Below, piece after piece: positions 7,782-14,658 of a stretch of 29,685 nt of DNA. This DNA comes from a virus, in IMG/VR virus record IMGVR_UViG_3300042316_000198, positions 1-29,685 of that record; one strand, given 5' to 3'. The translations under genes and the position numbers were made by a program. Below the pieces are notes generated by a model that ran no database searches, had not been told where the DNA came from, and worked only from the letters and a program-made list of their open reading frames with translations. Within the stretch, counting starts at the first letter, position 1, and every line of letters starts with the position of its first letter.

Positions 7782-8794
7782 TCGACGCTGAATTAGCCAG
7801 TTATGCGACCGTTCGACAGCTTGAATATTTGGAGGCGGCAGAAAAGTACGGGTCGCACCGCGCTGCGGCAAAAGCCCTTGGTGTAGATCAATCAGCCGTC
7901 AGCCGTTCGATAGTTGCATTAACCAAGAAGGCAGCAGCGCAAGGGCATTCTCCTGCTCCAGCCATAAACAAGAAGCATTCTCGAATAATGGTGCTACCAG
8001 ACGTGCAAGCAAGGCCGGGACTAGATTTTTCGTATCTTAAAAGGTACGGCCAGTACATGCTAGAAAAGCGGCCAGATATTGTGGTGTGCATTGGCGACTT
8101 TGCCGATATGCCCAGCTTAAGCAGCTACGACAAGGGAAAAAAGTCTTTTGAAGGCAGGCGCTACAAGCGCGACATTGAAGCCGCGCAGTTTGCAATGCAG
8201 GCGTTTTTGGGGCCAATGGAGGATTACAACAAGACCGCCAAAAAGCCGTACAAGCCGCGAATGGTGCTAACGCTTGGCAACCACGAAGACCGAATCAATC
8301 GGGCGATTAATGACGACCCCAAGTTAGACGGCGTGATGTCAGTCAATGACCTGGCCTATGGTGAATATGGCTGGGAAGTACACGAATTCCGCAAGGTAGT
8401 GATTATTGAAGGCGTGGCGTTTTCGCACTACTTTGGCACAGGGGTTATGGGCAGGCCAGCATCAAGCGCAGCAGCACAGCTACGCAAAACCAACATGAGC
8501 TGCTTTGCCGGACACAAGCAAGGTAAGGAAATCTCCTACGGCTACAAGGCTGACGGCTGCACGATCACGTCCATCATCTGCGGCTCGGCTTACGAGCATG
8601 ACGAAGATTATTTGGGGCCGCAGGGCAACAAGCACTGGCGCGGCATTTTCATGCTGCACGAAGTGAAAGATGGCGCATTCGACGAAATGCCTGTTTCGCT
8701 CTCATACATCAATGGCAAATATGGCCGCATCAATTATCAAACGCCAAGCTATTCCATGCCAACAGAGGCCGAATTAGTTGCGGGTCGGATGTAG
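7778..8794 (+). CDS. HTH-fused calcineurin-like metallophosphoesterase
   Basis: 338 aa. The N-terminus (about 11-50: RQLEYLEAAEKYGSHRAAAKALG) is a helix-turn-helix similar to the DNA-binding part of LysR-type and phage HTH domains. The rest is a metallophosphoesterase with DVQ (D75), GDFAD (106-110), GNHED (167-171), a histidine in FSHYFG (H217) and GHKQ (245-248). These are the usual two-metal ligands. The HTH-phosphoesterase fusion is a recurring phage architecture. It may act on DNA ends or nucleotides near a bound site, but the substrate cannot be read from the sequence. It overlaps the metallopeptidase gene by ATGA. Confidence 0.8.
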   Translation: MIDAELASYATVRQLEYLEAAEKYGSHRAAAKALGVDQSAVSRSIVALTKKAAAQGHSPAPAINKKHSRIMVLPDVQARPGLDFSYLKRYGQYMLEKRPDIVVCIGDFADMPSLSSYDKGKKSFEGRRYKRDIEAAQFAMQAFLGPMEDYNKTAKKPYKPRMVLTLGNHEDRINRAINDDPKLDGVMSVNDLAYGEYGWEVHEFRKVVIIEGVAFSHYFGTGVMGRPASSAAAQLRKTNMSCFAGHKQGKEISYGYKADGCTITSIICGSAYEHDEDYLGPQGNKHWRGIFMLHEVKDGAFDEMPVSLSYINGKYGRINYQTPSYSMPTEAELVAGRM

Positions 8795-8796
8795 GC

Positions 8797-8841
8797 ATGA
8801 TTTTGGGGCTAATCGTACCCAGCTTGGGGATGCTGGCATGA
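8797..8841 (+). other. 14-codon mini-ORF linking two genes
   Basis: An ATG two bases after the phosphoesterase stop opens a 14-residue hydrophobic frame (MILGLIVPSLGMLA). Its TGA overlaps the ATG at 8838 of the next gene. It may serve only to pass ribosomes across the gap, or be chance. No strong Shine-Dalgarno is present. Confidence 0.2.
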
Positions 8842-8981
8842 GCGCGTGGCTGATCGCCGTGGTCGGCTTGGTCTACGCTGGGATTGGCGTGATGCAGGCT
8901 CTCAAGGGCAATACGTCAATGGCAGTAGTTTTCACCGGCTACGCCTTTTCCAACATTGGCCTGTACCTGCTTGCCAAATGA
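8838..8981 (+). CDS. Small two-helix membrane protein
   Basis: 47 aa with two predicted membrane helices (about residues 4-20 and 28-45) joined by a short KGNTS turn. The pattern YAGIGVMQALKGN...GYAFSNIGLYL is like small phage membrane proteins I have seen in this position, but I know no function. The ATG at 8838 places the hydrophobic helix right at the N-terminus; an earlier in-frame start at 8778 would add a polar, unlikely extension. It is the last rightward gene before the attachment region. Confidence 0.6.
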   Translation: MSAWLIAVVGLVYAGIGVMQALKGNTSMAVVFTGYAFSNIGLYLLAK

Positions 8982-9024
8982 CTGCGTTTTATCCCGTTTA
9001 ATTTGCATTTAATGGGGTAATTGC

Positions 9025-9242
9025 GCTCCGCAACGGCTTTTTCATTTACGGTTCTATGCGGCCTAGAGTACTGTTTAAAACAACAGTTTTGCGGAGCAGG
9101 AATTGGGCTGCAAGCCGCATGGATGAACGAAACCTTGACCAACTTAGAAGGCTGATGCTCTATCCAACTGAGCTACGGGCAGCCGCTTAAACACTGGCTT
9201 GGATGCTATGATTTTTGATGAGTGCTGCGGAGCGCTCCGCAA
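9025..9242. repeat. GCTCCGCAA repeats, candidate integrase arm sites
   Basis: The 9-mer GCTCCGCAA occurs at 9025-9033 (+), 9089-9097 (-) and 9234-9242 (+). An 8-base inverted copy at 9226-9233 makes the third site a perfect palindrome, TGCGGAGCGCTCCGCA (9226-9241). Copies lie on both sides of the tRNA-like core, as arm-type integrase or excisionase sites do. Confidence 0.55.
9142..9183 (-). other. attP core: 5' half of a tRNA-Arg(TCT)-like gene
   Basis: Read on the minus strand, this has a tRNA acceptor 5' strand, the D-arm (AGCTCAGTTGGATAGAGC), and an anticodon arm TCAGC-CTTCTAA-GTTGG whose stem pairs fully if G-U pairs are allowed. The anticodon is TCT. After the anticodon stem the sequence no longer resembles a tRNA, so this is not a complete gene. 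Phages that integrate into tRNA genes carry such identity blocks. Carrying the 5' rather than the 3' half is less common. Confidence 0.65.
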
Positions 9243-9287
9243 ATTCAAAATCAAGATCGTTATTATCACACGGCATATAGGCATTTC

Positions 9288-10313
9288 TCACCGTGATGGT
9301 GCGACGATTTTACCTCGGTGAAGGTAGTGCTTCTGTGTCGTTCTAACGCTGGTGTGACCCAGCAAGTCAGCCGCCGCCTGTTCACCGTGAAGCTCTGCCA
9401 CATCGTCCGCAGCCTTGGCCCTCAGATCGTAAAACCAGAATGCCTCGATCTCGGCTTGCAGCGTTAAATCCTTGTCTGCCAGTGCCTGTAATGCCGCCTT
9501 TGAGCGCGCTTCTGTAAAGCCGTCTCTCAGCACTTGCTTGCTGGTCGGCATCCCTCTGGTGTTGATCGCCAGCGCAGAACTCCACACTTTGTAAGTCTTC
9601 TTTCGCGCAAGAATCCGATCAATGACGGCAGACAATTTGCCCTCGATGCGAATGCGCCGCTTCACCTTCGTCTTGCCCTGCATGACGTACAGCAGCCCGT
9701 CTTTAATGTCCGTCTCGCGCAGGCGCAGCACATCACCTGGCCTTTGCCCCAGCACCTCGGCCAAGTCCATTGCGTCCCGCGTCGGTGCGTTCGCCTGCTC
9801 CCAAACAGCCGCAAACACCCGGTCATTAATATCAACCTCACGGCTCTCAAGCGTGTGGCCCACAATGCCTTTGCATGGGTTTTCTCGCCCGGTGTAGCCT
9901 TCGCCTCGGCCAAAGTTAAAGATCGTACTGAACAGCCGTTTGAGCCTATTTGCGGTGGTCGGGCTGTCTTTCTTCCACTTGAGCATTTGCTTGATGTGCT
10001 TTGGCTCGATCAAGTCCAGTGGGGCCGGAGTTGGCAAGCCAAAGAACTCTCGCAGGTGCTTCAAGTCGCTGCGGTAAGTTGCCTGAGTGCTTTTCGCCAA
10101 CTTCACCAATTCCTCGATTTCGTACTTTTCAATCAAGTCGATGAAGGTCGTTGTCGGTGCAGCCACGCGGGAATCAGCGATGAGCGTTGACCACTGGCGC
10201 ACGGCAAGCTGGTAGTCAGAGCCTAGCGGGATCTCTTTGCGCGGCTTGCCACCAGCGTCAAAGTAATAGTAGGTGACGCCTGACTTTTGGACTCTGGCTC
10301 TGAAATGTTGCAT
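9288..10313 (-). CDS. int: Tyrosine recombinase integrase
   Basis: 341 aa. The catalytic set of phage integrases is visible: Arg191 in EVLGQRPGDVLRL, a Lys in the GKTKVKRR beta-hairpin (about 214-218), the second-Arg box as YDLR (Tyr295 in place of the usual His, Arg298), His320 in LLGHTS and the nucleophile Tyr330 in KHYLH. Residues about 55-140 form the core-binding SAM-like domain, with a short N-terminal arm-binding part. The ATG at 10313 overlaps the TAA of the upstream DUF4224 gene by one base, which fixes the start. It should recombine attP (just downstream) with a host tRNA gene. Confidence 0.93.
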   Translation of the reverse strand: MQHFRARVQKSGVTYYYFDAGGKPRKEIPLGSDYQLAVRQWSTLIADSRVAAPTTTFIDLIEKYEIEELVKLAKSTQATYRSDLKHLREFFGLPTPAPLDLIEPKHIKQMLKWKKDSPTTANRLKRLFSTIFNFGRGEGYTGRENPCKGIVGHTLESREVDINDRVFAAVWEQANAPTRDAMDLAEVLGQRPGDVLRLRETDIKDGLLYVMQGKTKVKRRIRIEGKLSAVIDRILARKKTYKVWSSALAINTRGMPTSKQVLRDGFTEARSKAALQALADKDLTLQAEIEAFWFYDLRAKAADDVAELHGEQAAADLLGHTSVRTTQKHYLHRGKIVAPSR

Positions 10314-10537
10314 TAGGCTCTCGCTGATTCCCAAGTGGTCGGCTCGGCTATTTTGGATGTGCCGCCTTCGATTGTTGCTCTTGCAACGATGGCTCGTCCA
10401 GCCATATTTAGATAAAACGGAATGCGCATAGCCTTGAGTGCAGCAGCTTGGCACTGGCCGCGAGTCTTTCCGGCACGGCCAATCTTCACGCCGGTCAACT
10501 CAGCTAACTCATTCGGCTGTAAAAACATGGGTGTCAT
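10313..10537 (-). CDS. DUF4224-type small DNA-binding / excisionase-like protein
   Basis: 74 aa. The pattern FLQPNELAELTGVK...Q..ALKAMRIPFYLNMAGRAIVARATIEG matches the DUF4224 family, small winged-helix-like proteins often encoded directly before phage integrases. Position and family suggest a directionality factor or integrase partner, not proven here. AAGGAG lies five bases before the ATG at 10537. The stop shares one base with the integrase start, so the two are translationally coupled. Confidence 0.75.
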   Translation of the reverse strand: MTPMFLQPNELAELTGVKIGRAGKTRGQCQAAALKAMRIPFYLNMAGRAIVARATIEGGTSKIAEPTTWESARA

Positions 10538-10734
10538 GTCTTCTCCTTCGGTGGTGTGCAGGTGTGAATCGAAAGCTCAACGAAGCCGCTGGCTAATCGC
10601 TTGCCACAGCGCGGGCAGAAGTTAGCTTCACCCCAAGCACTTTGCTTTGTGTGCTCTACGCCGCTGTTGTAGGCAGCAGCAACCTCATCGCATATATCGC
10701 AAGCGCCCATGAAGTTTCCGTGTGGGCAACTCAT
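10534..10734 (-). CDS. Small zinc-ribbon-like protein
   Basis: 66 aa with CPHG and CDIC near the N-terminus and CPRCGKR in the middle, spaced like a four-Cys metal site. Similar short Cys-rich proteins occur in phage early operons. No specific function is known to me. It overlaps both neighbours by ATGA. Confidence 0.6.
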   Translation of the reverse strand: MSCPHGNFMGACDICDEVAAAYNSGVEHTKQSAWGEANFCPRCGKRLASGFVELSIHTCTPPKEKT

Positions 10735-11219
10735 TGGTTTTTCTCCTTTAGCTTGGCTTCAACATTGCGAACAAATTCTTTATCATTGGCGTAGGCAAAA
10801 TCATATAGATCAACAACCTCTTCATCCGTCAGCCCTACCCATTCGCGCTTTATGTCATGCGAAGTCTGGTCAAGCATCACTGTACGGGCTAACGCTTCGC
10901 ACGTTGGGCAAGGTGGTGGTGATGTGTAGAGTGGTCTGTCATCGTCTGACTTCTTGAAGTTTGTTGAATACCACAATCCATCACCGTCGTCTCTGGTCAT
11001 CCAAGCCACCGGCTCATGCTCTACCTCTAAGTCCTCAATGCGTTTTGCCATACGCTGCATCTCTTCCACCAGCACAGCTTCGGTGTTGTAGTCGGGTTTA
11101 AACGGCTGTGCCAAGGCTTCTTTGATTGCGGTGATGGCTGCCTGTGCTTTAGCTGTTGCGCCAAATTGCGCGTAATTCTCCAGCGCCTCAAGCGCCATCT
11201 GTAAAAATTCGCGGGTCAT
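10731..11219 (-). CDS. Hypothetical early protein (EPVAWM/PLYTSPP family)
   Basis: 162 aa. Three parts are visible: an N-terminal helix (MALEALENYAQFG), a central EPVAWM...PLYTSPPPCPTCEAL stretch, and a C-terminal WVGLTDEEVVDLY segment. Each is a recurring cassette in early-operon proteins of proteobacterial phages, joined in various orders. No catalytic motif is visible. It overlaps its neighbours by ATGA, so it is part of the leftward operon. Confidence 0.7.
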   Translation of the reverse strand: MTREFLQMALEALENYAQFGATAKAQAAITAIKEALAQPFKPDYNTEAVLVEEMQRMAKRIEDLEVEHEPVAWMTRDDGDGLWYSTNFKKSDDDRPLYTSPPPCPTCEALARTVMLDQTSHDIKREWVGLTDEEVVDLYDFAYANDKEFVRNVEAKLKEKNQ

Positions 11220-11476
11220 GATTGGCTCCTTGCTCGGATGGCAGCGGCGCAGTCAAGCGTTGCAACATCCCAAACGGTTGCCCGGTCACGAGGCACATCA
11301 GGAGGCGCTGGCAAGTCCTCGCAAACCAAAGCACAGGCCTCACGCTCAGCAGCGGCTACAAGGTTGGCGAAGCGTTCAACTGAAACAATAATTTCAGCAA
11401 ATGCCGGATGGTCTAAGTCATCACGGCTGTCTAAAAGATTGCACTCAAGGGCCATCGCTAAAAGTCGTTCGTTCAT
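11216..11476 (-). CDS. Hypothetical early protein
   Basis: 86 aa, mostly helical. A FANLVAAAEREACALVCEDL stretch followed by AAAIRARS is a familiar pattern of small early phage proteins of unknown role. No signal peptide or membrane helix is seen. It overlaps the genes on both sides. Confidence 0.65.
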   Translation of the reverse strand: MNERLLAMALECNLLDSRDDLDHPAFAEIIVSVERFANLVAAAEREACALVCEDLPAPPDVPRDRATVWDVATLDCAAAIRARSQS

Positions 11477-11724
11477 TCTGTTTCTCCGGTTGCCTTTTGG
11501 ACGGCTGCGTTTATGCGGTCAACAATTAAAAGGGGGACGTCATACTCGCTCCAGTAGCTTGCGGATTCTTGAAGGTCTTTGACAAGGCCAAGTAATTCCT
11601 CATTGGCTGCGTGCAGGCGGCGTAGTTCAATCGAGGCAATGGAGCAAGTCAGGTTGTCCAAATCTTTTCGTGTACGTGGGTCAAGCCGATCAGCAAGGCG
11701 AAGTGCTTCTGGTTGTTTAGTCAT
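11473..11724 (-). CDS. Hypothetical helical early protein
   Basis: 83 aa, starting at ATG 11724, which overlaps the stop of the 45-aa membrane protein gene. The sequence (LADRLDP..RKDLDNLT..SIELRRLHAANEELLGLVKDL) is charged and helical, with a likely short coiled coil at residues 25-50. An in-frame start further upstream would add a run that is really the frame-shifted shadow of the membrane gene, so it is rejected. Confidence 0.65.
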   Translation of the reverse strand: MTKQPEALRLADRLDPRTRKDLDNLTCSIASIELRRLHAANEELLGLVKDLQESASYWSEYDVPLLIVDRINAAVQKATGETE

Positions 11725-11858
11725 ATCAGCCACCCAATAAAAAACGACAGCGCCACCAACAAAGAACACCCAGCCGCAGCCGCGCAAACCCAGCCAGCAA
11801 TCTCCAATCTGTGGTCACTGAAATAATCAATCAGCGACGGCTTGGTTTTGATTTTCAT
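11721..11858 (-). CDS. Small single-helix membrane protein (45 aa)
   Basis: Too short for routine ORF lists but well supported by context. The ATG at 11858 overlaps the upstream TGA, and its own TGA overlaps the ATG at 11724. A basic, soluble start (MKIKTKPSLIDYFSDHRLE) leads into one long hydrophobic helix (about residues 20-45). Function is unknown; it may sit in the inner membrane. Confidence 0.6.
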   Translation of the reverse strand: MKIKTKPSLIDYFSDHRLEIAGWVCAAAAGCSLLVALSFFIGWLI

Positions 11859-12319
11859 TTCATCACCGCTTTCATTTTGGCAATCTCGGTCTTGGCCCAT
11901 TCATGTGAGTGCCAGGCTATTGCGTACTTGTCGGCAGCAATAAGCTGATCCATGACGTGTAAGGCGCTGCGTGAATTTTCTAATTCACCATTCAACATCG
12001 ATATGCGGCCAGTCTGCTTGAATCTTTCAATCATCTGCACTACTTGCAAAAGCTGCTTATCCATTGCCTCAACAGCTTCGTCTGTGACTTTTACGCCATC
12101 GACAATCAATCGGCGTGTCATTTCGCTGTAGACCAAAGCAATCTGCACCCAGTCCCATAAATCTTGTTTATCCGCTTCGTCGCCCGTGAATTTGTTGAGG
12201 ACTTCATAGTGGTAAATGGAAGTCGTCAACTGGTGGCTTTTCGTTGCCTTCGGTTGGCAGTGCTTTGGCAATAGTGCGCGTGATTCGCTGCGGCGATGGT
12301 GCTGGGCTGGGGTTAGCAT
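11855..12319 (-). CDS. Hypothetical helical early protein, start uncertain
   Basis: Up to 154 aa. The conserved-looking part begins near YHYEVLNKFTGDEADKQDLWDWVQIALVYSEM and ends in a helical, Met/Lys-rich tail. I have seen this type in phage early regions without a known function. ATG 12319 has only a weak GAAAG upstream. The first 30 or so residues are low in helix and lie inside the inverted-repeat region 12299-12420, so the true start may be an internal TTG, for example at 12271 or 12229. Confidence 0.55.
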   Translation of the reverse strand: MLTPAQHHRRSESRALLPKHCQPKATKSHQLTTSIYHYEVLNKFTGDEADKQDLWDWVQIALVYSEMTRRLIVDGVKVTDEAVEAMDKQLLQVVQMIERFKQTGRISMLNGELENSRSALHVMDQLIAADKYAIAWHSHEWAKTEIAKMKAVMK

Positions 12320-12420
12320 GTTCGGCTTTCAAAAAGTTCGCTTACTCGCTGCACTGGATAACCAGCATCCGCTTTCGGCGGTAAAAATTCGGCAGTGGCC
12401 TACTACAACCAGCCCAGCAC
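12299..12420. repeat. 12-bp inverted repeat enclosing small hairpins
   Basis: GTGCTGGGCTGG (12299-12310) is exactly complementary to CCAGCCCAGCAC (12409-12420). The enclosed 98 bases can also form two short local hairpins on the minus strand (CCGC-CGAAA-GCGG and CTGG-TTAT-CCAG). In the leftward transcript this would make a closed multi-branch RNA just before or over the start at 12319. The region between the genes at 12319 and 12470 holds no other gene I can support. Confidence 0.4.
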
Positions 12421-12469
12421 GTTGAATTAAATGGAAGCCGTGCAAGGCCGTTACTGCCTGAAAACTAGA

Positions 12470-12736
12470 TCAAAAAGGCATGTCTTGGTCCATATCGTCA
12501 AACCCGCTGGACACGGCTTGGCGCTGAACTGGTGCGGGGGCGGCGGCTTGCTTTGGCTTGCCTGACAAGCTCATGAACTTTTCCGCTGGGTTACTGGCCT
12601 TTGGCTTGATCCAGCCGCTGATTTCAAACAGCACGCCATTCAACATAATGTCGCCTCGGTAATCTGGACGGGCTGAGTTATCGCCTTTGTCGTTCTTGAA
12701 AAGTGATCCGCTGCCGTCTTTGTGTTCGTATGCCAT
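12470..12736 (-). CDS. Putative single-stranded-DNA-binding protein
   Basis: 88 aa. The N-terminus (YEHKDGSGSLFKNDKG) and the central DYRGDIMLNGVLFEISGWIK look like a small beta-barrel (OB-like) domain. A low-complexity linker follows, and the acidic tip DDMDQDMPF resembles the C-terminal DDDIPF tip of bacterial SSB, which binds partner proteins. It lies between exonuclease and accessory genes in a recombination cluster, which fits ssDNA handling. It is not a canonical Ssb by length. Confidence 0.6.
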   Translation of the reverse strand: MAYEHKDGSGSLFKNDKGDNSARPDYRGDIMLNGVLFEISGWIKPKASNPAEKFMSLSGKPKQAAAPAPVQRQAVSSGFDDMDQDMPF

Positions 12737-13351
12737 TTATGCCTTTAGGTTGTTTAATTTCTCAACCGTCGCAGCTACTTCCTGCAAAAACTCGGTCACT
12801 TGCTTTTCCAAATCTGCAATCACCGCTGCGTCTTTAGGGACGCGGGCAACAAAGAGTTGGAGATGCTCTGGGAAACGTGGGTCAAAGCTAACGAAGTCGC
12901 ACCACTGGCGACCTGTACAAGCCATTTGCCACATCATTTGCGTGATGTATTTGCCGTCTGGCTTGCCCAACAACAGTGTTTTGGCGTGAGTCGCTGAGTT
13001 GGGACACTTGATCTCAATCAGACCGTCAGCGTCAATCAGCCCGTCAGGACTTGCGCCGCACAGCTCGATGGATGGGTGGGAAATCATGGCGACTTCTTCA
13101 ACCATTGCGCCGGTCTTTGCTTCGTAAGCAGCGCGTGCCTTTGGCTCGGTGTCAGTTCCCCATTGCATTGCGCCGTTGGTAAATGACTCCTGGCGCTGGC
13201 CGGTCAATCGCTCCAAAGCCAACTCAACGCAATAACCCTCCCGTGAGGCACTAACGCCGGTCTTTGTCTTGGCGATTACATCCGCAACGCGGGAAGCTGT
13301 GACCTTTCCCAGCCGCTGCAAAAACCACTCCGGTGAACCTTGGGAAATCAT
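12737..13351 (-). CDS. YqaJ-type phage recombination exonuclease
   Basis: 204 aa. The lambda-exonuclease/YqaJ fold is marked by SPEWFLQRLGKVTASR near the start, GTDTEPKARAAYE (E69 region) and the catalytic block SPDG (D103)...LIEIKCP (E113, K115). It should digest one strand of duplex DNA from ends to give 3' overhangs for the ERF annealase encoded next to it. The stop is directly followed by the SSB-like gene, and the start overlaps the ERF gene by ATGA, so the three are made together. Confidence 0.9.
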   Translation of the reverse strand: MISQGSPEWFLQRLGKVTASRVADVIAKTKTGVSASREGYCVELALERLTGQRQESFTNGAMQWGTDTEPKARAAYEAKTGAMVEEVAMISHPSIELCGASPDGLIDADGLIEIKCPNSATHAKTLLLGKPDGKYITQMMWQMACTGRQWCDFVSFDPRFPEHLQLFVARVPKDAAVIADLEKQVTEFLQEVAATVEKLNNLKA

Positions 13352-13956
13352 GCCTCCACCGACATTTCATTGAGAAACGCCTTGTGATTAGTTGCAGCAT
13401 GTTTTAGTGCGTTGTAGTCAGGCCCACCAGAAACAAACTTGGTAACTTCAGACTTCCACAATGCCGTCAGTTCGTCTTGATTTTTGGCCTTGGTGATAAT
13501 TTTGATGGAATCAGCCAGTGCATAAACCTCAACCTTTGGGCCGCTGGATTTTGCTTTGCGTGCAGCCTCTCCGTCGTCATCTTCACCAGCGATCCCGCAA
13601 GCCGTCATTAGGCTGTAACGACGCGCATAGGTCAGGGCGCTGCCGTACCCCTGTGGGTCTTGCTTGGCGGCTGGAACGTGCAACTTACCAAAGCGCAGGG
13701 ACTCACCACATTCATGCAACAAGACCGTCTCAATGGTCACGCCTGTAGCGTCCTCTGAGGTCTCTTGGAACACGGCTATACCGTTGCTCAAGAAGGATTC
13801 ATTAACCGCGTCAAGGCAAGCGCCAAGGTCTGCATAACGGTTCTTGAAGTGGTCGTTCTTGCTGTTTTTAATGGCTGGCGAGAACTCGCGCTTTGCCTTG
13901 ATGAAAGCGGCTGAAATTGTTTTCATAATTTTGATCTCATTCAGTGGGTTATTCAT
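13348..13956 (-). CDS. erf: ERF-family single-strand annealing protein
   Basis: 202 aa. The ERF signature is present: FIKAKREFSPAIKNSKNDHFKNRYADLG near the N-terminus, then YGSALTYARRYSLMTACGI with the following acidic GEDDDGE. It should anneal complementary single strands and promote phage recombination or circularisation with the adjacent exonuclease. TAGGAG lies seven bases before ATG 13956, which decides the start; an earlier in-frame start would overlap the membrane gene. An internal ATG at 13926 is a weaker option. Confidence 0.9.
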   Translation of the reverse strand: MNNPLNEIKIMKTISAAFIKAKREFSPAIKNSKNDHFKNRYADLGACLDAVNESFLSNGIAVFQETSEDATGVTIETVLLHECGESLRFGKLHVPAAKQDPQGYGSALTYARRYSLMTACGIAGEDDDGEAARKAKSSGPKVEVYALADSIKIITKAKNQDELTALWKSEVTKFVSGGPDYNALKHAATNHKAFLNEMSVEA

Positions 13957-13966
13957 GTTGTTGCTC

Positions 13967-14119
13967 CTAGCGAAACCAGATGTAGAAGCCGTGGAGGATG
14001 CCAATCGGAAAGACGATGGCCCCGGCGATCAAGAAGCCCCACAAGCCTTCTGAAAAGCAAGTGAAGATGTGCGTCAGCCAAGCCACGAAAAGGGCAAAGC
14101 CAATGAGGCCGCCGATCAT
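13967..14119 (-). CDS. Small two-helix membrane protein (50 aa)
   Basis: The ATG at 14119 overlaps the TGA of the upstream 50-aa gene. Residues about 2-16 and 26-49 are hydrophobic, separated by THIFTCFSEGLW. The second half (WGFLIAGAIVFPIGILHGFYIW) is a pattern I recognise from small phage membrane proteins of the early region, function unknown. The TAG at 13967 is 11 bases from the ERF start, and the ERF Shine-Dalgarno overlaps this stop. Confidence 0.68.
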   Translation of the reverse strand: MIGGLIGFALFVAWLTHIFTCFSEGLWGFLIAGAIVFPIGILHGFYIWFR

Positions 14120-14268
14120 GCTGCCGCCCTCTGAATGGCAAACAGCATCCGAGCTTTGCGAAACGTCCGGCGAATGTCTGTCAGCGCTGCGCAGGTGTAA
14201 ACAAACTTGCGGTGAGTGATGGGCCGCGAAGGAAGCGCGACGGCTTGGGCGAGTGGGTTAGATGACAT
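14116..14268 (-). CDS. Small basic protein (50 aa)
   Basis: The open frame encodes an Arg/Lys-rich protein (RPITHRKFVYTCAAL, DIRRTFRKARML) ending in AIQRAAA. Its TGA overlaps the start of the membrane protein gene at 14119. High basic content suggests nucleic-acid contact, but no motif is diagnostic. Its ATG lies inside the last codons of the 28-aa frame upstream. Confidence 0.55.
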   Translation of the reverse strand: MSSNPLAQAVALPSRPITHRKFVYTCAALTDIRRTFRKARMLFAIQRAAA

Positions 14269-14344
14269 TGAGTGCTTTCAAGATAAAGGGTGAGCCAATC
14301 AAAAGGCCAAGGGCGATGGCTTCGCAGCATTCGCGGGCGGTCAT
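14258..14344 (-). CDS. Tiny hydrophobic protein (28 aa)
   Basis: The ATG at 14344 overlaps the preceding gene's TGA (ATGA). The frame MTARECCEAIALG followed by LLIGSPFILKALNVI gives one short membrane helix and a TAA at 14258-14260, overlapping the next gene's start by 11 bases. Overlap at both ends and the membrane-like composition support a real gene. Length alone makes it uncertain. Confidence 0.45.
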   Translation of the reverse strand: MTARECCEAIALGLLIGSPFILKALNVI

Positions 14345-14658
14345 TTCGGACCAACCGTTTCGTAAGCAAAAAGAAGCTGCATTTCTTCCGCAATCAGCGG
14401 CTCTTCGTCGTCTGGCTTTCCGTCGAAGTACATCCATGCGCCAAATTGCTGCTGACCATTCACCAGGCCTCGCAGAACTTCACGCACCCGAAAGGCCACT
14501 GGCTCAGTTGGAACAAATGCTTGCAGCGCATAGATGGCTGCTTGCTCAGTGCGCCCGTAAGCGATTGGGTCGCCGCCTTCGTAGCCTTCCAGCGTGGCGC
14601 TCCAGTCAAAGTCCCTTACGGGAATTGGTGGGTTGACGAATGTGGTGACGGTGTTCAT
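14341..14658 (-). CDS. Hypothetical early protein
   Basis: 105 aa. The start PPIPVRDFDWSATLEGYEGGDPIAYGRTEQAAI is a familiar N-terminal block of small phage proteins that may form a beta-rich domain. The C-terminal half is acidic (GKPDDEEPLIAEEM). It overlaps both neighbours by ATGA. Function unknown. Confidence 0.68.
   Translation of the reverse strand: MNTVTTFVNPPIPVRDFDWSATLEGYEGGDPIAYGRTEQAAIYALQAFVPTEPVAFRVREVLRGLVNGQQQFGAWMYFDGKPDDEEPLIAEEMQLLFAYETVGPK

Larger units (their letters stand above)
8982..9287. other. attP region between the late genes and integrase
   Basis: This 306-base gap has no gene. It holds an imperfect dyad (8993-9017), repeats of GCTCCGCAA, a perfect inverted repeat ACTGTT...AACAGT (9070-9087), a half tRNA-Arg-like sequence on the minus strand (9142-9183) and a 16-bp palindrome (9226-9241). 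A tRNA-derived core flanked by repeated short sites next to int is the normal make-up of a tyrosine-integrase attP. Confidence 0.7.

Noticed and set aside
9142-9183. A functional tRNA gene
   Set aside because: Only the 5' half to the anticodon stem is present. The T-arm and acceptor 3' strand are missing, so it is treated as an att core.
9534-10190. Plus-strand open frame of 218 codons over the integrase
   Set aside because: It is antisense to the integrase catalytic domain, whose motifs are clear on the other strand.
12216-12425. Plus-strand frame whose end (KVRLLAALDNQHPLSAVKIRQ) looks a little like a small wHTH
   Set aside because: It opposes the leftward operon, has no ribosome site, and the similarity stops before a full HTH. 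It could be a decayed fragment but is not supportable.
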